DNA of 64,000 bases from Pseudomonas sp. TH15 (GTDB taxonomy: Bacteria; Pseudomonadota; Gammaproteobacteria; Pseudomonadales; Pseudomonadaceae). Positions 8,920 to 16,177 of this stretch are shown here, in pieces. Both the position numbers and the translations under genes were made by a program. Position 1 is the first letter of the stretch. Every line of letters begins with the position of its first letter. The notes beneath the pieces were generated by a model, which worked only from the letters and a program-made list of their open reading frames with translations, searched no databases and was not told the origin of the DNA. The stretch is taken from NCBI RefSeq assembly GCF_016651105.1, contig NZ_JAEKEL010000001.1:836001-900000 (forward strand), given 5' to 3'.

Positions 8920-10314
8920 TCAGGCGAGATCGCGCAGGGCAGCGTCGAGGGTCGGGAAACGGAACGCGTAGCCCGCCTCGGTCAGTCGGCTCGGCACCAC
9001 CCGTTGACCGTCGAAAAACAGCTCCGCCATCTCCCCGGCCAGCGCCCGCACCGGCGCCGCTGGAATGTGGAACCACACCGGGCGTTTCAGGACTTTGCCG
9101 GCGCGCTCGGCGAACACACCCTGACTCACCGCATCCGGCGCCACCAGGTTGTACGTGCCGCTCAAACTGTTGTCGTCGAACGCCCGGGCGATCACCTGAA
9201 GCACATCATCGCGGTGCACCCAACTCATGATCTGCCGACCATCGCCCATGCGCCCGCCGAAGCCCAGTCGAAACGGCATCAGCAACGGCAACAACGCGCC
9301 GCCGGGGCCGAACACCACGCCCAGTCGCAGCACCACCTGACGCACGCCCAACCCGGTGGCCGGTTGCGCGGCGGCTTCCCATTTGGCGCACAACTCGGCC
9401 ATGAAACCGTCGCCCTTGCTCGCGCCTTCATCCAGGCTTTCGCTGGCATCGCGCACGCCGTAAAAACCAATGGCCGACGCCTGCACCCACAGTCCTGGTG
9501 TGTGCCTGGCGCTCTTCAGCCAAGTCATCAGCGCTTCGGTGGTATCGACCCGACTGGCCAGCAATTGCGCCTGCCGCTCGGCACTCCAGCGCGGCCCGGC
9601 CACCGGCGCACCCGCGAGGTTGATCACCACGTCGAACGCCTCGTCATAGCCGAGCAGGCTCAGCGAGCGCACGCACCGGGCGCGGCCATCAAACAGACTC
9701 GCGGCTTTCAACGGATCGCGAGCAAGCACGCTGACGGAGTGGCCGGCGTCGAGCAACTGATTCACCAACGCCTCGCCGATAAACCCGGTGCCGCCAGTGA
9801 CCAAAACGCGCTTATAAGCGCCGCCCATAAACGGATTGGACGTACTCTGAGGTTTTACTCGAGGGGATTTCCGGCAGTCATGGCGATACAGCCAGACCAG
9901 CGGCGGCAACAGCATCAGCAGCGCAAAACCGTCGAGCCACAGGTGCGACCAGACCTGTTGTTGCGCTGACAGCCACATGTCCTGCGGCGCCCACAACAGG
10001 ACACCAGCGATCAACCAGCCCCACACACTCGGCGCTTTCGAACGATTGCCGATGTGCACCAGCGCGAGCATGTACAGCGAATAGCTTTGCAGCGTCGCGC
10101 CAAACAGCGCGAGCCACCAGACCTGCTGTTCGTGGCCGGCCGCGGGCACCGCTTCAGCGCCCCAGAATGCGCGTTCGAGGGTGTGCAAATAGCCGTCGAG
10201 TAAACCGGAGTGACCGGCCCAGGTCAGGGTCAGACCGGCGAGAATATGCACAATTGCGGCGGCGTATAGCCAGAGCACTAACGCGGGGCGAAGGGAGATC
10301 GAGGGGGCTGGCAT
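8920..10314 (-). CDS. Membrane-anchored NAD(P)-dependent epimerase, TIGR01777/YfcH type
   Basis: 464 residues from ATG 10314 (AGGA site seven bases upstream). Residues about 10-155 hold four hydrophobic segments, a DoxX-like membrane domain. After a linker a Rossmann fold begins (RVLVTGGTGFIGEALVNQLL). It is followed by NLAGAPVAGPRW, the serine/tyrosine region ASAIGFYG, and WVHRDDV, all typical of the TIGR01777 epimerase family (E. coli YfcH). The substrate is unknown. Only nine bases separate it from the hydrolase-phosphotransferase fusion, so the two likely act together, perhaps on a membrane-associated metabolite. This pair is unlike the exported-protein genes around it. Confidence 0.85.
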   Translation of the reverse strand: MPAPSISLRPALVLWLYAAAIVHILAGLTLTWAGHSGLLDGYLHTLERAFWGAEAVPAAGHEQQVWWLALFGATLQSYSLYMLALVHIGNRSKAPSVWGWLIAGVLLWAPQDMWLSAQQQVWSHLWLDGFALLMLLPPLVWLYRHDCRKSPRVKPQSTSNPFMGGAYKRVLVTGGTGFIGEALVNQLLDAGHSVSVLARDPLKAASLFDGRARCVRSLSLLGYDEAFDVVINLAGAPVAGPRWSAERQAQLLASRVDTTEALMTWLKSARHTPGLWVQASAIGFYGVRDASESLDEGASKGDGFMAELCAKWEAAAQPATGLGVRQVVLRLGVVFGPGGALLPLLMPFRLGFGGRMGDGRQIMSWVHRDDVLQVIARAFDDNSLSGTYNLVAPDAVSQGVFAERAGKVLKRPVWFHIPAAPVRALAGEMAELFFDGQRVVPSRLTEAGYAFRFPTLDAALRDLA

Positions 10315-10452
10315 TCCGTGTCCTGAGCGCATTCCTTGGGGGTGGGGAGTTTAAAGGAAAATCGCAGTCGTCAGACGCTCAAAAACTAAACGTTTTACCG
10401 AACGGATTCAGACTTAACGCCTGCGAAAACGCATCAAACATGACCTGGCATT

Positions 10453-11829
10453 TCAAATACAGTGACTGGCCTTGATCGATTCCGCGCCTTGCGATCCCAA
10501 TCGTTTCACGCTGTCGATGCTCGACTGAATACCTTTGTCAGCCGCCATTTGATAACAGGCTAAGGCTCGGGACATATCCTTCGTTCCCAAATCGCCACTT
10601 TCGAAAGAAGAAGCCAAATAAATCATCGCCTCTGTGGAACCCATGGAAACAGCACGAATAACCTGTTTTTCTGCCTCCGCGGGATGGAGGCAAGGACCGC
10701 TGTAGTCGGTGGAATTGCCTAAACAAAAAAACGTGGCATAGCCCAACGCACCACTCGGTATTTTCGAGGCTGCTTTGAACAATGCCTCAACTCTAGGGGT
10801 TTCCAACTGCGACGCCATTTGCGAAAGACTCAGGCTTGCTGCCGACAAGCTCGCCTGTGCATCACCCGACTCTGCAGCACATAAATAGTTTTCCAGGGAC
10901 GCTTCAATCAACTCCACCGTAAGCGGGTATTGCTCAAGAAATCCCAATCCACCTAACGCTTCGGCACGTTGATAACAGAAGTTCTCGGCGCGACTCCTTC
11001 CAGAGGTTTCCGTTGCGACGAGATCCTTTTCGCTGATCGACCAATCCTCAATTCCCTCCAGCACCCAACAGGCCTGCCGAGAGAAGTTAAAGATTTTCAC
11101 ATTGCTGTTTCCCGCTCGCTTATCCACCACGTTGACGTGACTGTCGTCGACCTCTTCGATCTCGACTCCAGGTGTCTTGCCGGGTGTGATTGCAGCCATC
11201 AGTGGATAGGTGAAGGTAGCTCCACTGACACCCGAGGTCGAAGGCTCAAAAGTACTTCGATCCTTTCCCGCTACCGGTTTCAACACCAGCGACTTGACCG
11301 TCAACGCCGTGAGACGGCGTTGCGATTCGCTGTTGGCGGAAAACGCCGTCAGGAAAGGCGCGAACTCCTCCGACGGGCATGCGTCGCTGGTCGGCGCCGT
11401 CGAAGTACTCTTGTCGGACGCAAGAGCAGGGACGATCTCGTCCAGATACGCCGAGCGCTCGCGACTCATTCTGGCGATGCACAAGTTGCCGACCGCCACG
11501 TAAGCAGGCTTACCCACCTCGATCTCGAACGCCTCCAACGGACAGTTCGCGTCGCGCAATTTCAACCACGCACGCTGCGACTCTTTAACCTTCGCCGCGT
11601 ACTCCGCGCCCAACGCCGGATCTGTTCGATAGTCAGATTCAAGCCGCGCCATCAGCTGCTTGTAGCTAACGTTCAACTGCGCATCGGCAGCCTTCTTCGC
11701 CGCCTCAGAGCAGGGCACCATTTCCATGCTTGAGGTGACGTTGCTGCAGTCATCCTGCGCATAGGCTGCCGAAACTGGCAGCAACAGCGAGGCCAACAGC
11801 ATTAAGATTAAGCGTTTCACTTTGTTCAT
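10453..11829 (-). CDS. LprI-type exported protein with Sel1-like C-terminus
   Basis: 458 residues from ATG 11829; a longer frame upstream would bury the signal peptide MNKVKRLILMLLASLLLPVS. Residues about 25-120 are the LprI/DUF1311 domain (KLRDANCPLEAFE, SQRAWLKL). The middle (CPSEEFAPFLTAFS to QACWVLEG) is shared with the broken gene at 1089-2086. The C-terminal ~100 residues look like Sel1/TPR repeats (ALACYQMAADKG, AMIYLASSFESGDLG). LprI proteins inhibit lysozyme; the repeats may bind a partner. It begins 11 bases after the XAC2610-like gene and is the last exported gene before the epimerase module. A periplasmic inhibitor of peptidoglycan hydrolases is the best guess. Confidence 0.75.
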   Translation of the reverse strand: MNKVKRLILMLLASLLLPVSAAYAQDDCSNVTSSMEMVPCSEAAKKAADAQLNVSYKQLMARLESDYRTDPALGAEYAAKVKESQRAWLKLRDANCPLEAFEIEVGKPAYVAVGNLCIARMSRERSAYLDEIVPALASDKSTSTAPTSDACPSEEFAPFLTAFSANSESQRRLTALTVKSLVLKPVAGKDRSTFEPSTSGVSGATFTYPLMAAITPGKTPGVEIEEVDDSHVNVVDKRAGNSNVKIFNFSRQACWVLEGIEDWSISEKDLVATETSGRSRAENFCYQRAEALGGLGFLEQYPLTVELIEASLENYLCAAESGDAQASLSAASLSLSQMASQLETPRVEALFKAASKIPSGALGYATFFCLGNSTDYSGPCLHPAEAEKQVIRAVSMGSTEAMIYLASSFESGDLGTKDMSRALACYQMAADKGIQSSIDSVKRLGSQGAESIKASHCI

Positions 11830-11840
11830 CCTTGAGTCAT

Positions 11841-12302
11841 TCAGGTTTTGCGTTGGGTGAATCGGGTGACGCACTGCTTCGGTCTGTTCATTTCCCAGTA
11901 AGTGCTGAGCAACACTTTGCGTTTTTTGTCGGCGCGCAGATTGACGAAGCCATCGCCGCAATCCGGCTGCAACTCTTTGAAGGTGCTGGTTTTGGCTTGG
12001 TAAACGAAAACTCTGAAGTAGTCGTAAGTGCCCATGCCGTCATCCAGCTGCCAGATCGCGAAATCTTTGGCACCGTCGAAATTGAAGTCCCCGATCTGTA
12101 CCTTGAGTTCGTTTATGGCTTCAAAATCTATGGTCCGGGGCTCGCTGGGCGTTTCGCCTTTAACCGAGACATTCAGTGTGGCGCCCTCAATAACCAGCGT
12201 CGCTTCGACACCTGTGACTGGGCTGAACTTAGTGGTTTCAGCCAGTGCCGGGATCGCCCACAGCAGGCCAAGCAGTGATACCGCTAGAGTTTTGAATTGC
12301 AT
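11841..12302 (-). CDS. XAC2610-like exported protein with calcium loop
   Basis: 153 residues with signal peptide ending at AIPALAET. Residues about 72-86 read IGDFNFDGAKDFAIW, an FG-GAP/XAC2610-type DxNxDGxxD calcium loop. A beta-rich continuation with two cysteines follows. XAC2610 is the known immunity protein that blocks the GH19 lysozyme domain of the Xanthomonas T4SS effector XAC2609. An orphan GH19 tip lies 2.3 kb upstream at 14648-15055, so the pairing is suggestive. Homology here is judged from the loop, size and location only and needs a profile search. Confidence 0.7.
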   Translation of the reverse strand: MQFKTLAVSLLGLLWAIPALAETTKFSPVTGVEATLVIEGATLNVSVKGETPSEPRTIDFEAINELKVQIGDFNFDGAKDFAIWQLDDGMGTYDYFRVFVYQAKTSTFKELQPDCGDGFVNLRADKKRKVLLSTYWEMNRPKQCVTRFTQRKT

Positions 12303-12312
12303 GTGCTCGCCC

Positions 12313-12743
12313 CTACTCCCACTTGCATCCGGACTCCTGGGAGGAGTCGATGTTGGGGTTATTCAAGAAGTGGTAAACCTTTCCGTTGGACTTTTTCGTG
12401 TACTTCATCGAGACGATCTGCGTCCCTTGAGTCACGAAATCGTAGGTTCCCGCAACCTTGCCATTGACGACTTCAGACCACGTTGTGGCTCTCTGCCAAG
12501 GGGCGTCGGGACCGAGCATCTCCTCCTCGGAATCCGTCAACACAATGGAGATGGGGTCGTTGTACTTGGCGTACCTGACGAAGCCACCAGACCATTTGCT
12601 GGACGCGTCGTAAAAGGTACGGAACTCAAACTTTACCGGGCTGGATTCGGAGAGTTCGAAGCAAAAGGATTCGCTGCTGACTGCGCTGTGGGCTACCAGC
12701 GGGAAGAGGCTGGATAGCAGAAAAAGTACTTTTTCACGTTCAT
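12313..12743 (-). pseudogene. Small exported protein gene with frameshift in the signal peptide
   Basis: The ATG at 12743 (AAGGA site) opens MNVKKY and then stops within about 14 codons. The rest of a good exported protein lies in another frame with no start of its own; a TAA is just upstream. Adding one base to the five-T run at 12730-12734 gives MNVKKVLFLLSSLFPLVAHS, a perfect signal peptide, followed by a 120-residue mature protein ending NIDSSQESGCKWE. The restored product would have 143 residues. The repair is so clean that the gene is either recently inactivated, phase-variable or mis-sequenced here. Function unknown; it sits between two other exported proteins. Confidence 0.65.
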
Positions 12744-12771
12744 TTCCTTATGAGAGATCGGGGACACGGGC

Positions 12772-13299
12772 CTATTCCGATCCCGCTACACACTGTCCAT
12801 CCTGAAGATCAGGAGCCAGCGCCCGATTTCCCGACAGATACCAACTCGCAAGCGACTGACTCTCGCAATAAGCGTTCCTCTCGGCATCGTAATAAAACGC
12901 GACCTTGTGCTTGGCCATCCCGCCCCGGTTGGGGACAAACAACTCGACGGCGAACACGACATCGGGCAAAGCAGTTTTTCTGTCCGACATCAGCGTGGGT
13001 GGCCCCAGAAACTTACAGGGCACGCCGTCAAAAGGCAGATCCAACCGGCCGTCTTGATACCTGTAAATCGCACAAATGCTATTCGGATCTTCAATCACCA
13101 CGGCAGTAATCGTTCCACCACTCCAGTTCACGACGCCACCTGCAATGGAGTGGAAACTATCGAAAGGCATTTCACTTTCCTTCGTTAGCGCAGCGACCAT
13201 GGCGGCGGGCATTGCTTGGTTTGTACTGACACCGGCCGGCGCTGCGCTAGCGGACAATGCCCACGGCAATGCCAGGAACAGCAGCGAAACGACTTTCAC
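12772..13299 (-). CDS. Exported protein of unknown function
   Basis: 175 residues from a GTG at 13299, five bases after GGAGAG. Upstream in-frame starts lack a binding site and would extend past the signal peptide KVVSLLFLALPWALSASAAP. The mature protein has four cysteines (SICAIY, PCKFLG, YCESQ, QCVAGS), suggesting two disulphides in the periplasm. No domain was recognised. It is placed 28 bases before the frameshifted gene at 12313-12743, in the same orientation and probably the same transcript. Confidence 0.65.
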   Translation of the reverse strand: MKVVSLLFLALPWALSASAAPAGVSTNQAMPAAMVAALTKESEMPFDSFHSIAGGVVNWSGGTITAVVIEDPNSICAIYRYQDGRLDLPFDGVPCKFLGPPTLMSDRKTALPDVVFAVELFVPNRGGMAKHKVAFYYDAERNAYCESQSLASWYLSGNRALAPDLQDGQCVAGSE

Positions 13300-13345
13300 T
13301 GTGACTCTCCGATGGCCCGGCTGACAGATGTGCAATACACGACCA

Positions 13346-13621
13346 TTACTGCTCCGTACATTCAGGTTCAGCGAGACGTTCACCATCAACGCTGAATTTG
13401 CATAACTCGGTAATTTCATTCACTCCAACCAACGACATCAGCTTGAAGGTCAGCTGCAATTCGGTGTCGGAAAACGTCGCCTTATCCAATGAGACATCGG
13501 AGAAGCCGTTGTTAAAACTTCTCCCTGCAATGTCGCAGAATGCTATCGAGTCGCTCCACTTTGGGCTATTAGCGGGCGAAGACCGGACACCCAAAACTTG
13601 TATTTGTGTGGTGCAAATCAA
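13346..13621 (-). pseudogene. Remnant of an LprI-type protein C-terminal half
   Basis: A 91-residue frame with only a TTG start, a stop codon just upstream and no signal peptide. Its residues align with the C-terminal half of the LprI-type protein at 2142-2903: AFCDIAGRSF against QFCSFDGKTF, a similar length of beta-type sequence, ITELCKF against RLACVIP, and a final Cys near the end in both (PECTEQ, LKCGAPESS). The signal peptide and LprI domain are missing, so this is a truncated duplicate left by recombination. It is not an independent gene. Loss of its 5' part lies close to the hairpin repeat at 13702-13733. Confidence 0.6.
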
Positions 13622-13701
13622 GTTGCCGACTCATGCAGGTCTCTTCAATATTGCAACTTCTTGATTTTCTGTAAGAAAAATCGGGGATCCCTCAGGCACA
13701 G

Positions 13702-13733
13702 CCCACGTTTTCAAATCATTATTAAAACGTGGG
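13702..13733. repeat. Hairpin repeat, left copy
   Basis: A near-perfect inverted repeat with arms CCCACGTTTT and AAAACGTGGG around an AT-rich loop containing ATCATTA. A second copy with about 27 of 30 positions the same is at 15081-15111. The two copies enclose the GH19-tip/immunity module. It could double as a terminator for the module's minus-strand transcript, since it lies just after the stop at 13762. Confidence 0.75.
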
Positions 13734-13761
13734 AGCCAATATTATTTCTTAAAAACATAGC

Positions 13762-14648
13762 TTACTTCTCTTGACTTCGCTCAAGCGCCTTCTTAGGTAT
13801 GTTTTTTGCTTTTCCTGACTTCTGCATCAAGTCGACATACTCTTTATAGTAAGCCGCTGACCGCGCCCTATCAGTCTCCCAGAGCACATCTGCGATATTG
13901 AGCTTCAACACCACTCTACTAGGAAAATTCTTTTCGATTTCCGCCAGAAGCTTATATGAACTATCGTATTCCCCTGCTTGCGCCAAAGCATAACCAAAAT
14001 CGTTATATGCAACTACAGTAGAAGCACTTAGAGGATAATCTACTTGCAACTGCAGTAACCGCCCAGGATTAAGATAAGATTTAATCGCATCGTAATCCAT
14101 ATCTTTCAAACGAACCAAAACGACATTATGCGCCAACGCTATAGAGTCTATTTTTCTACCCGCTTCTACTTCAGCTATCTTTTCCGCGGCAAGTTTACGC
14201 TGCGTATACCAAGAATAGCTATTACCCCCTCCTCCAAACTACCTTCATATGCAGAAAGACTTTGGGATAGTGATTTCATATTCCCGATCGAAGCCAAGTC
14301 ACTTCCGGAGTAAACAAAGGTTTCATACTGCTTACCACTTAGCCCGAGACCCGAGTGTTGAACAGCCCAAACGCACGTAAAAAGAAAATATACTTCTCTC
14401 CCTTTAACGGTAAATGCGTCAGTTAACTCAGCTTCCCCTCCCTCAGGCTCACAAGTGTCGGGAATTGCATAGCGCTTCCCACCTTTGGCTATCAAACTAC
14501 CTCTTAGCGTTTGCCCTCGGTCGCTTTCAGATGATGAAAATTCTACTTTTACAGCTTCATTGAAAGGCGGATCCAAAACAATAATTTGACCTTCCGCCCT
14601 TAACCAAGCGGAATAGCCAAAAATCAAAAACAGAACAATATTTCTCAT
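13762..14648 (-). pseudogene. Exported TPR-tail protein, putative immunity paralogue B, frameshifted
   Basis: Two frames: 14648-14175 (signal peptide NIVLFLIFGYSAWLRAEG, then a cysteine-containing domain) and 14136-13762 (TPR-like tail). Adding one base to the five-C run at 14225-14229 joins them through GGNSYSWYTQRKLAAEKIAE into a 295-residue protein. The tail (AYNDFGYALAQAGE, VLKLNIADVLW, YYKEYVDLM, GKAKNIP) is the same module as in the genes at 2900-3745 and 15328-16177, while the N-terminal domain differs. The start ATG overlaps the GH19 fragment's stop (TGATG), the usual arrangement of an effector and its immunity. It is therefore read as the cognate immunity of the GH19 tip, now broken. 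Confidence 0.68.
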
Positions 14649-15055
14649 CAATTTAACTCCGCTTCAACCATTCCGCGCAGATTATTAAACAAGATCACCC
14701 TATTTGCCAAACCAATTGTTCCGCCATTCACTTTAGTAGATATATCGGCAACATGTAGCGAGATATTCGCCTCAGTCCGCGAAGCATATGAGGTTGCAAT
14801 CAGACCATTCATATTATTCATATCCCACCAAACAAACGCCGACTCTATCCCATACTTTAATTCATTTACAATCAGATCGGGATCTACCACAAAGTCCTTG
14901 GGATCCGCAGGATCCCTTAGATTATGAATTCGTGTATATTCACGATAGTTAGATTTACCGGTTAATTGGATGATGCCTCTACCCCGATACTTATACCCTT
15001 CTTGGCTCGCCTCGTTTCCATTACCATTTCTGCCGCCATAAACATAGCTACCCAA
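14648..15055 (-). pseudogene. Orphan GH19 (chitinase/lysozyme-like) effector tip, N-terminally truncated
   Basis: 135 residues from a TTG with no convincing binding site. The sequence YRGRGIIQLTGKSNYREY is the GH19 hallmark, and VYGGRNGNGNE before it and STKVNGGTIGLANR after it also match the family. GH19 enzymes need about 200 residues. The upstream part with the first catalytic glutamate is missing, so this fragment should be inactive alone. Similarity stops at about 15062, exactly where a hairpin repeat begins. GH19 domains serve as toxin tips of secreted peptidoglycan hydrolases. Here the tip is detached from any N-terminal delivery domain but still coupled to its downstream immunity-like gene. 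Confidence 0.75.
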
Positions 15056-15071
15056 ATTAACCGGGGAAAGT

Positions 15072-15120
15072 GGGAACAGACCACGTTTTTCGGATCATTA
15101 CTAAAACGTGGTCTGTCCCC
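15072..15120. repeat. Hairpin repeat, right copy
   Basis: An inverted repeat with arms GGGAACAGACCACGTTTTT and AAAACGTGGTCTGTCCCC around GGATCATTA. The inner 31 bases (15081-15111) nearly repeat the hairpin at 13702-13733. Similarity to GH19 ends within ten bases of it, so it marks a recombination or insertion boundary. The outer arm resembles sequence I associate with REP/RAYT-type elements in Pseudomonas, but that is from memory. Confidence 0.75.
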
Positions 15121-15327
15121 ATTTCACCCCGCAACTGATGGTGGAGCGTGCGCTGGATCACCTGGAAGAATTAATCGCCGCGAGGCAGGTAGCGAAAAAG
15201 TAAGAGGTGTCCGTGGGGCGGGCTGGAAAATAATCCGTCCCATTTGATTAGTCGAGCAGGACAAATAAATCTGGCACCTTTCGCGCAATTTACTAATTTA
15301 ATCACCAGCCCCTGACTCCTCTTTAAT
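15121..15327. other. Recombination scar without intact gene
   Basis: No gene of its own. On the plus strand 15128-15202 reads PQLMVERALDHLEELIAARQ and then stops, which looks like the C-terminal end of an unrelated cytoplasmic protein. It is followed by AT-rich sequence including GGACAAATAAATCTGGCACC. The segment separates the GH19 tip from the immunity gene at 15328-16177 and is best read as leftover mobile-element or recombination sequence. Confidence 0.5.
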
Positions 15328-16177
15328 TCAATCTTTCCTTAACCCTACCAGGAATTTTACTTTCCATATTTTTTTCTTCATCGCACCAATATATTCAGCA
15401 TAGTATTGTTTTGCTTCATCTTCCTTCCCAAGCGCCCATAGAGAGTCAGCAACGTTGAGCTTTAACGGCACCCTATCCGGCGCGACAACTAATAAACGAT
15501 CATAAACCTGCATCGCTAAAAGATGTTCACCTCCCTGAGCAAAATAAAACCCCATATCATTATATTCAGATATATTTTTCTCAGGGGGATAACATGCCAT
15601 ATAAGAGGGGATACCCATGAAAACATAATCCCTCAGAAAACTAGCGCGCGATTGATTTTCAGTGTCCCGCGAGGCATTAGTAATTAGAAGCTTTGGAGGC
15701 TTACCTCCTTGAGAAAAATCAAAAAATCCCCCTGGAAGTTTTCCACTTTCCATTTTGCCACGTCCCTTCACACTGCTGCACGGATCCTATATTTTTAACA
15801 CAGCCGGTTTCCATTGAAATCACATCACAATATGCTTGAGAAGAAATAATGCTATTACCCTCGTCATCCACCACCTCCCCAGCGTTAGTCCTTTGAATTA
15901 TCAAATATTTTTTATCTGGAGAAAGAGAATCCGTATCAGGGTTTGCTACTACCCCGTCCTCCGATGGCTCCATTCCAATAGGAACGGCGTATACTTTAAA
16001 CGACACTGAAGTAGCGTTATATTCTATATCACGCCAGCCGCCGTATTTTTTATTGAAGCTTCGAGCACTCAAAGAGGTATTTTTCACCCCTTTAATTTCC
16101 ATAGCCACTGCATCTGCATGAGCCGTCTGCATGGACACAAAACAAGAAACCATAAATAAAACAAAGATATTAAACAT
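15328..16177 (-). pseudogene. Exported TPR-tail protein, putative immunity paralogue C, frameshifted
   Basis: Two frames: 16177-15719 (signal peptide NIFVLFMVSCFVSMQTAHA, then YCDVISMETGCV) and 15771-15328 (TPR-like tail EYNDMGFYFAQGGE, PLKLNVADSLW, YYAEYIGAM). Removing one base from the A6/C5 tract at 15721-15732 makes a 282-residue protein, against 281 for the intact paralogue at 2900-3745. The start lies inside the end of the effector gene (8-base overlap), so translation is coupled. By position this is the cognate immunity of the effector encoded immediately upstream. The frame change is an extra base, unlike the single-base losses in the other broken genes. Confidence 0.7.

Noticed and set aside
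7330..9969. Plus-strand open frame of about 880 codons
   Set aside because: Antisense to the hydrolase-phosphotransferase and epimerase genes, both of which have strong domain matches.
14648..15055. Active chitinase gene
   Set aside because: The fragment lacks the N-terminal third of GH19 with the first catalytic glutamate, and has no signal or delivery domain.
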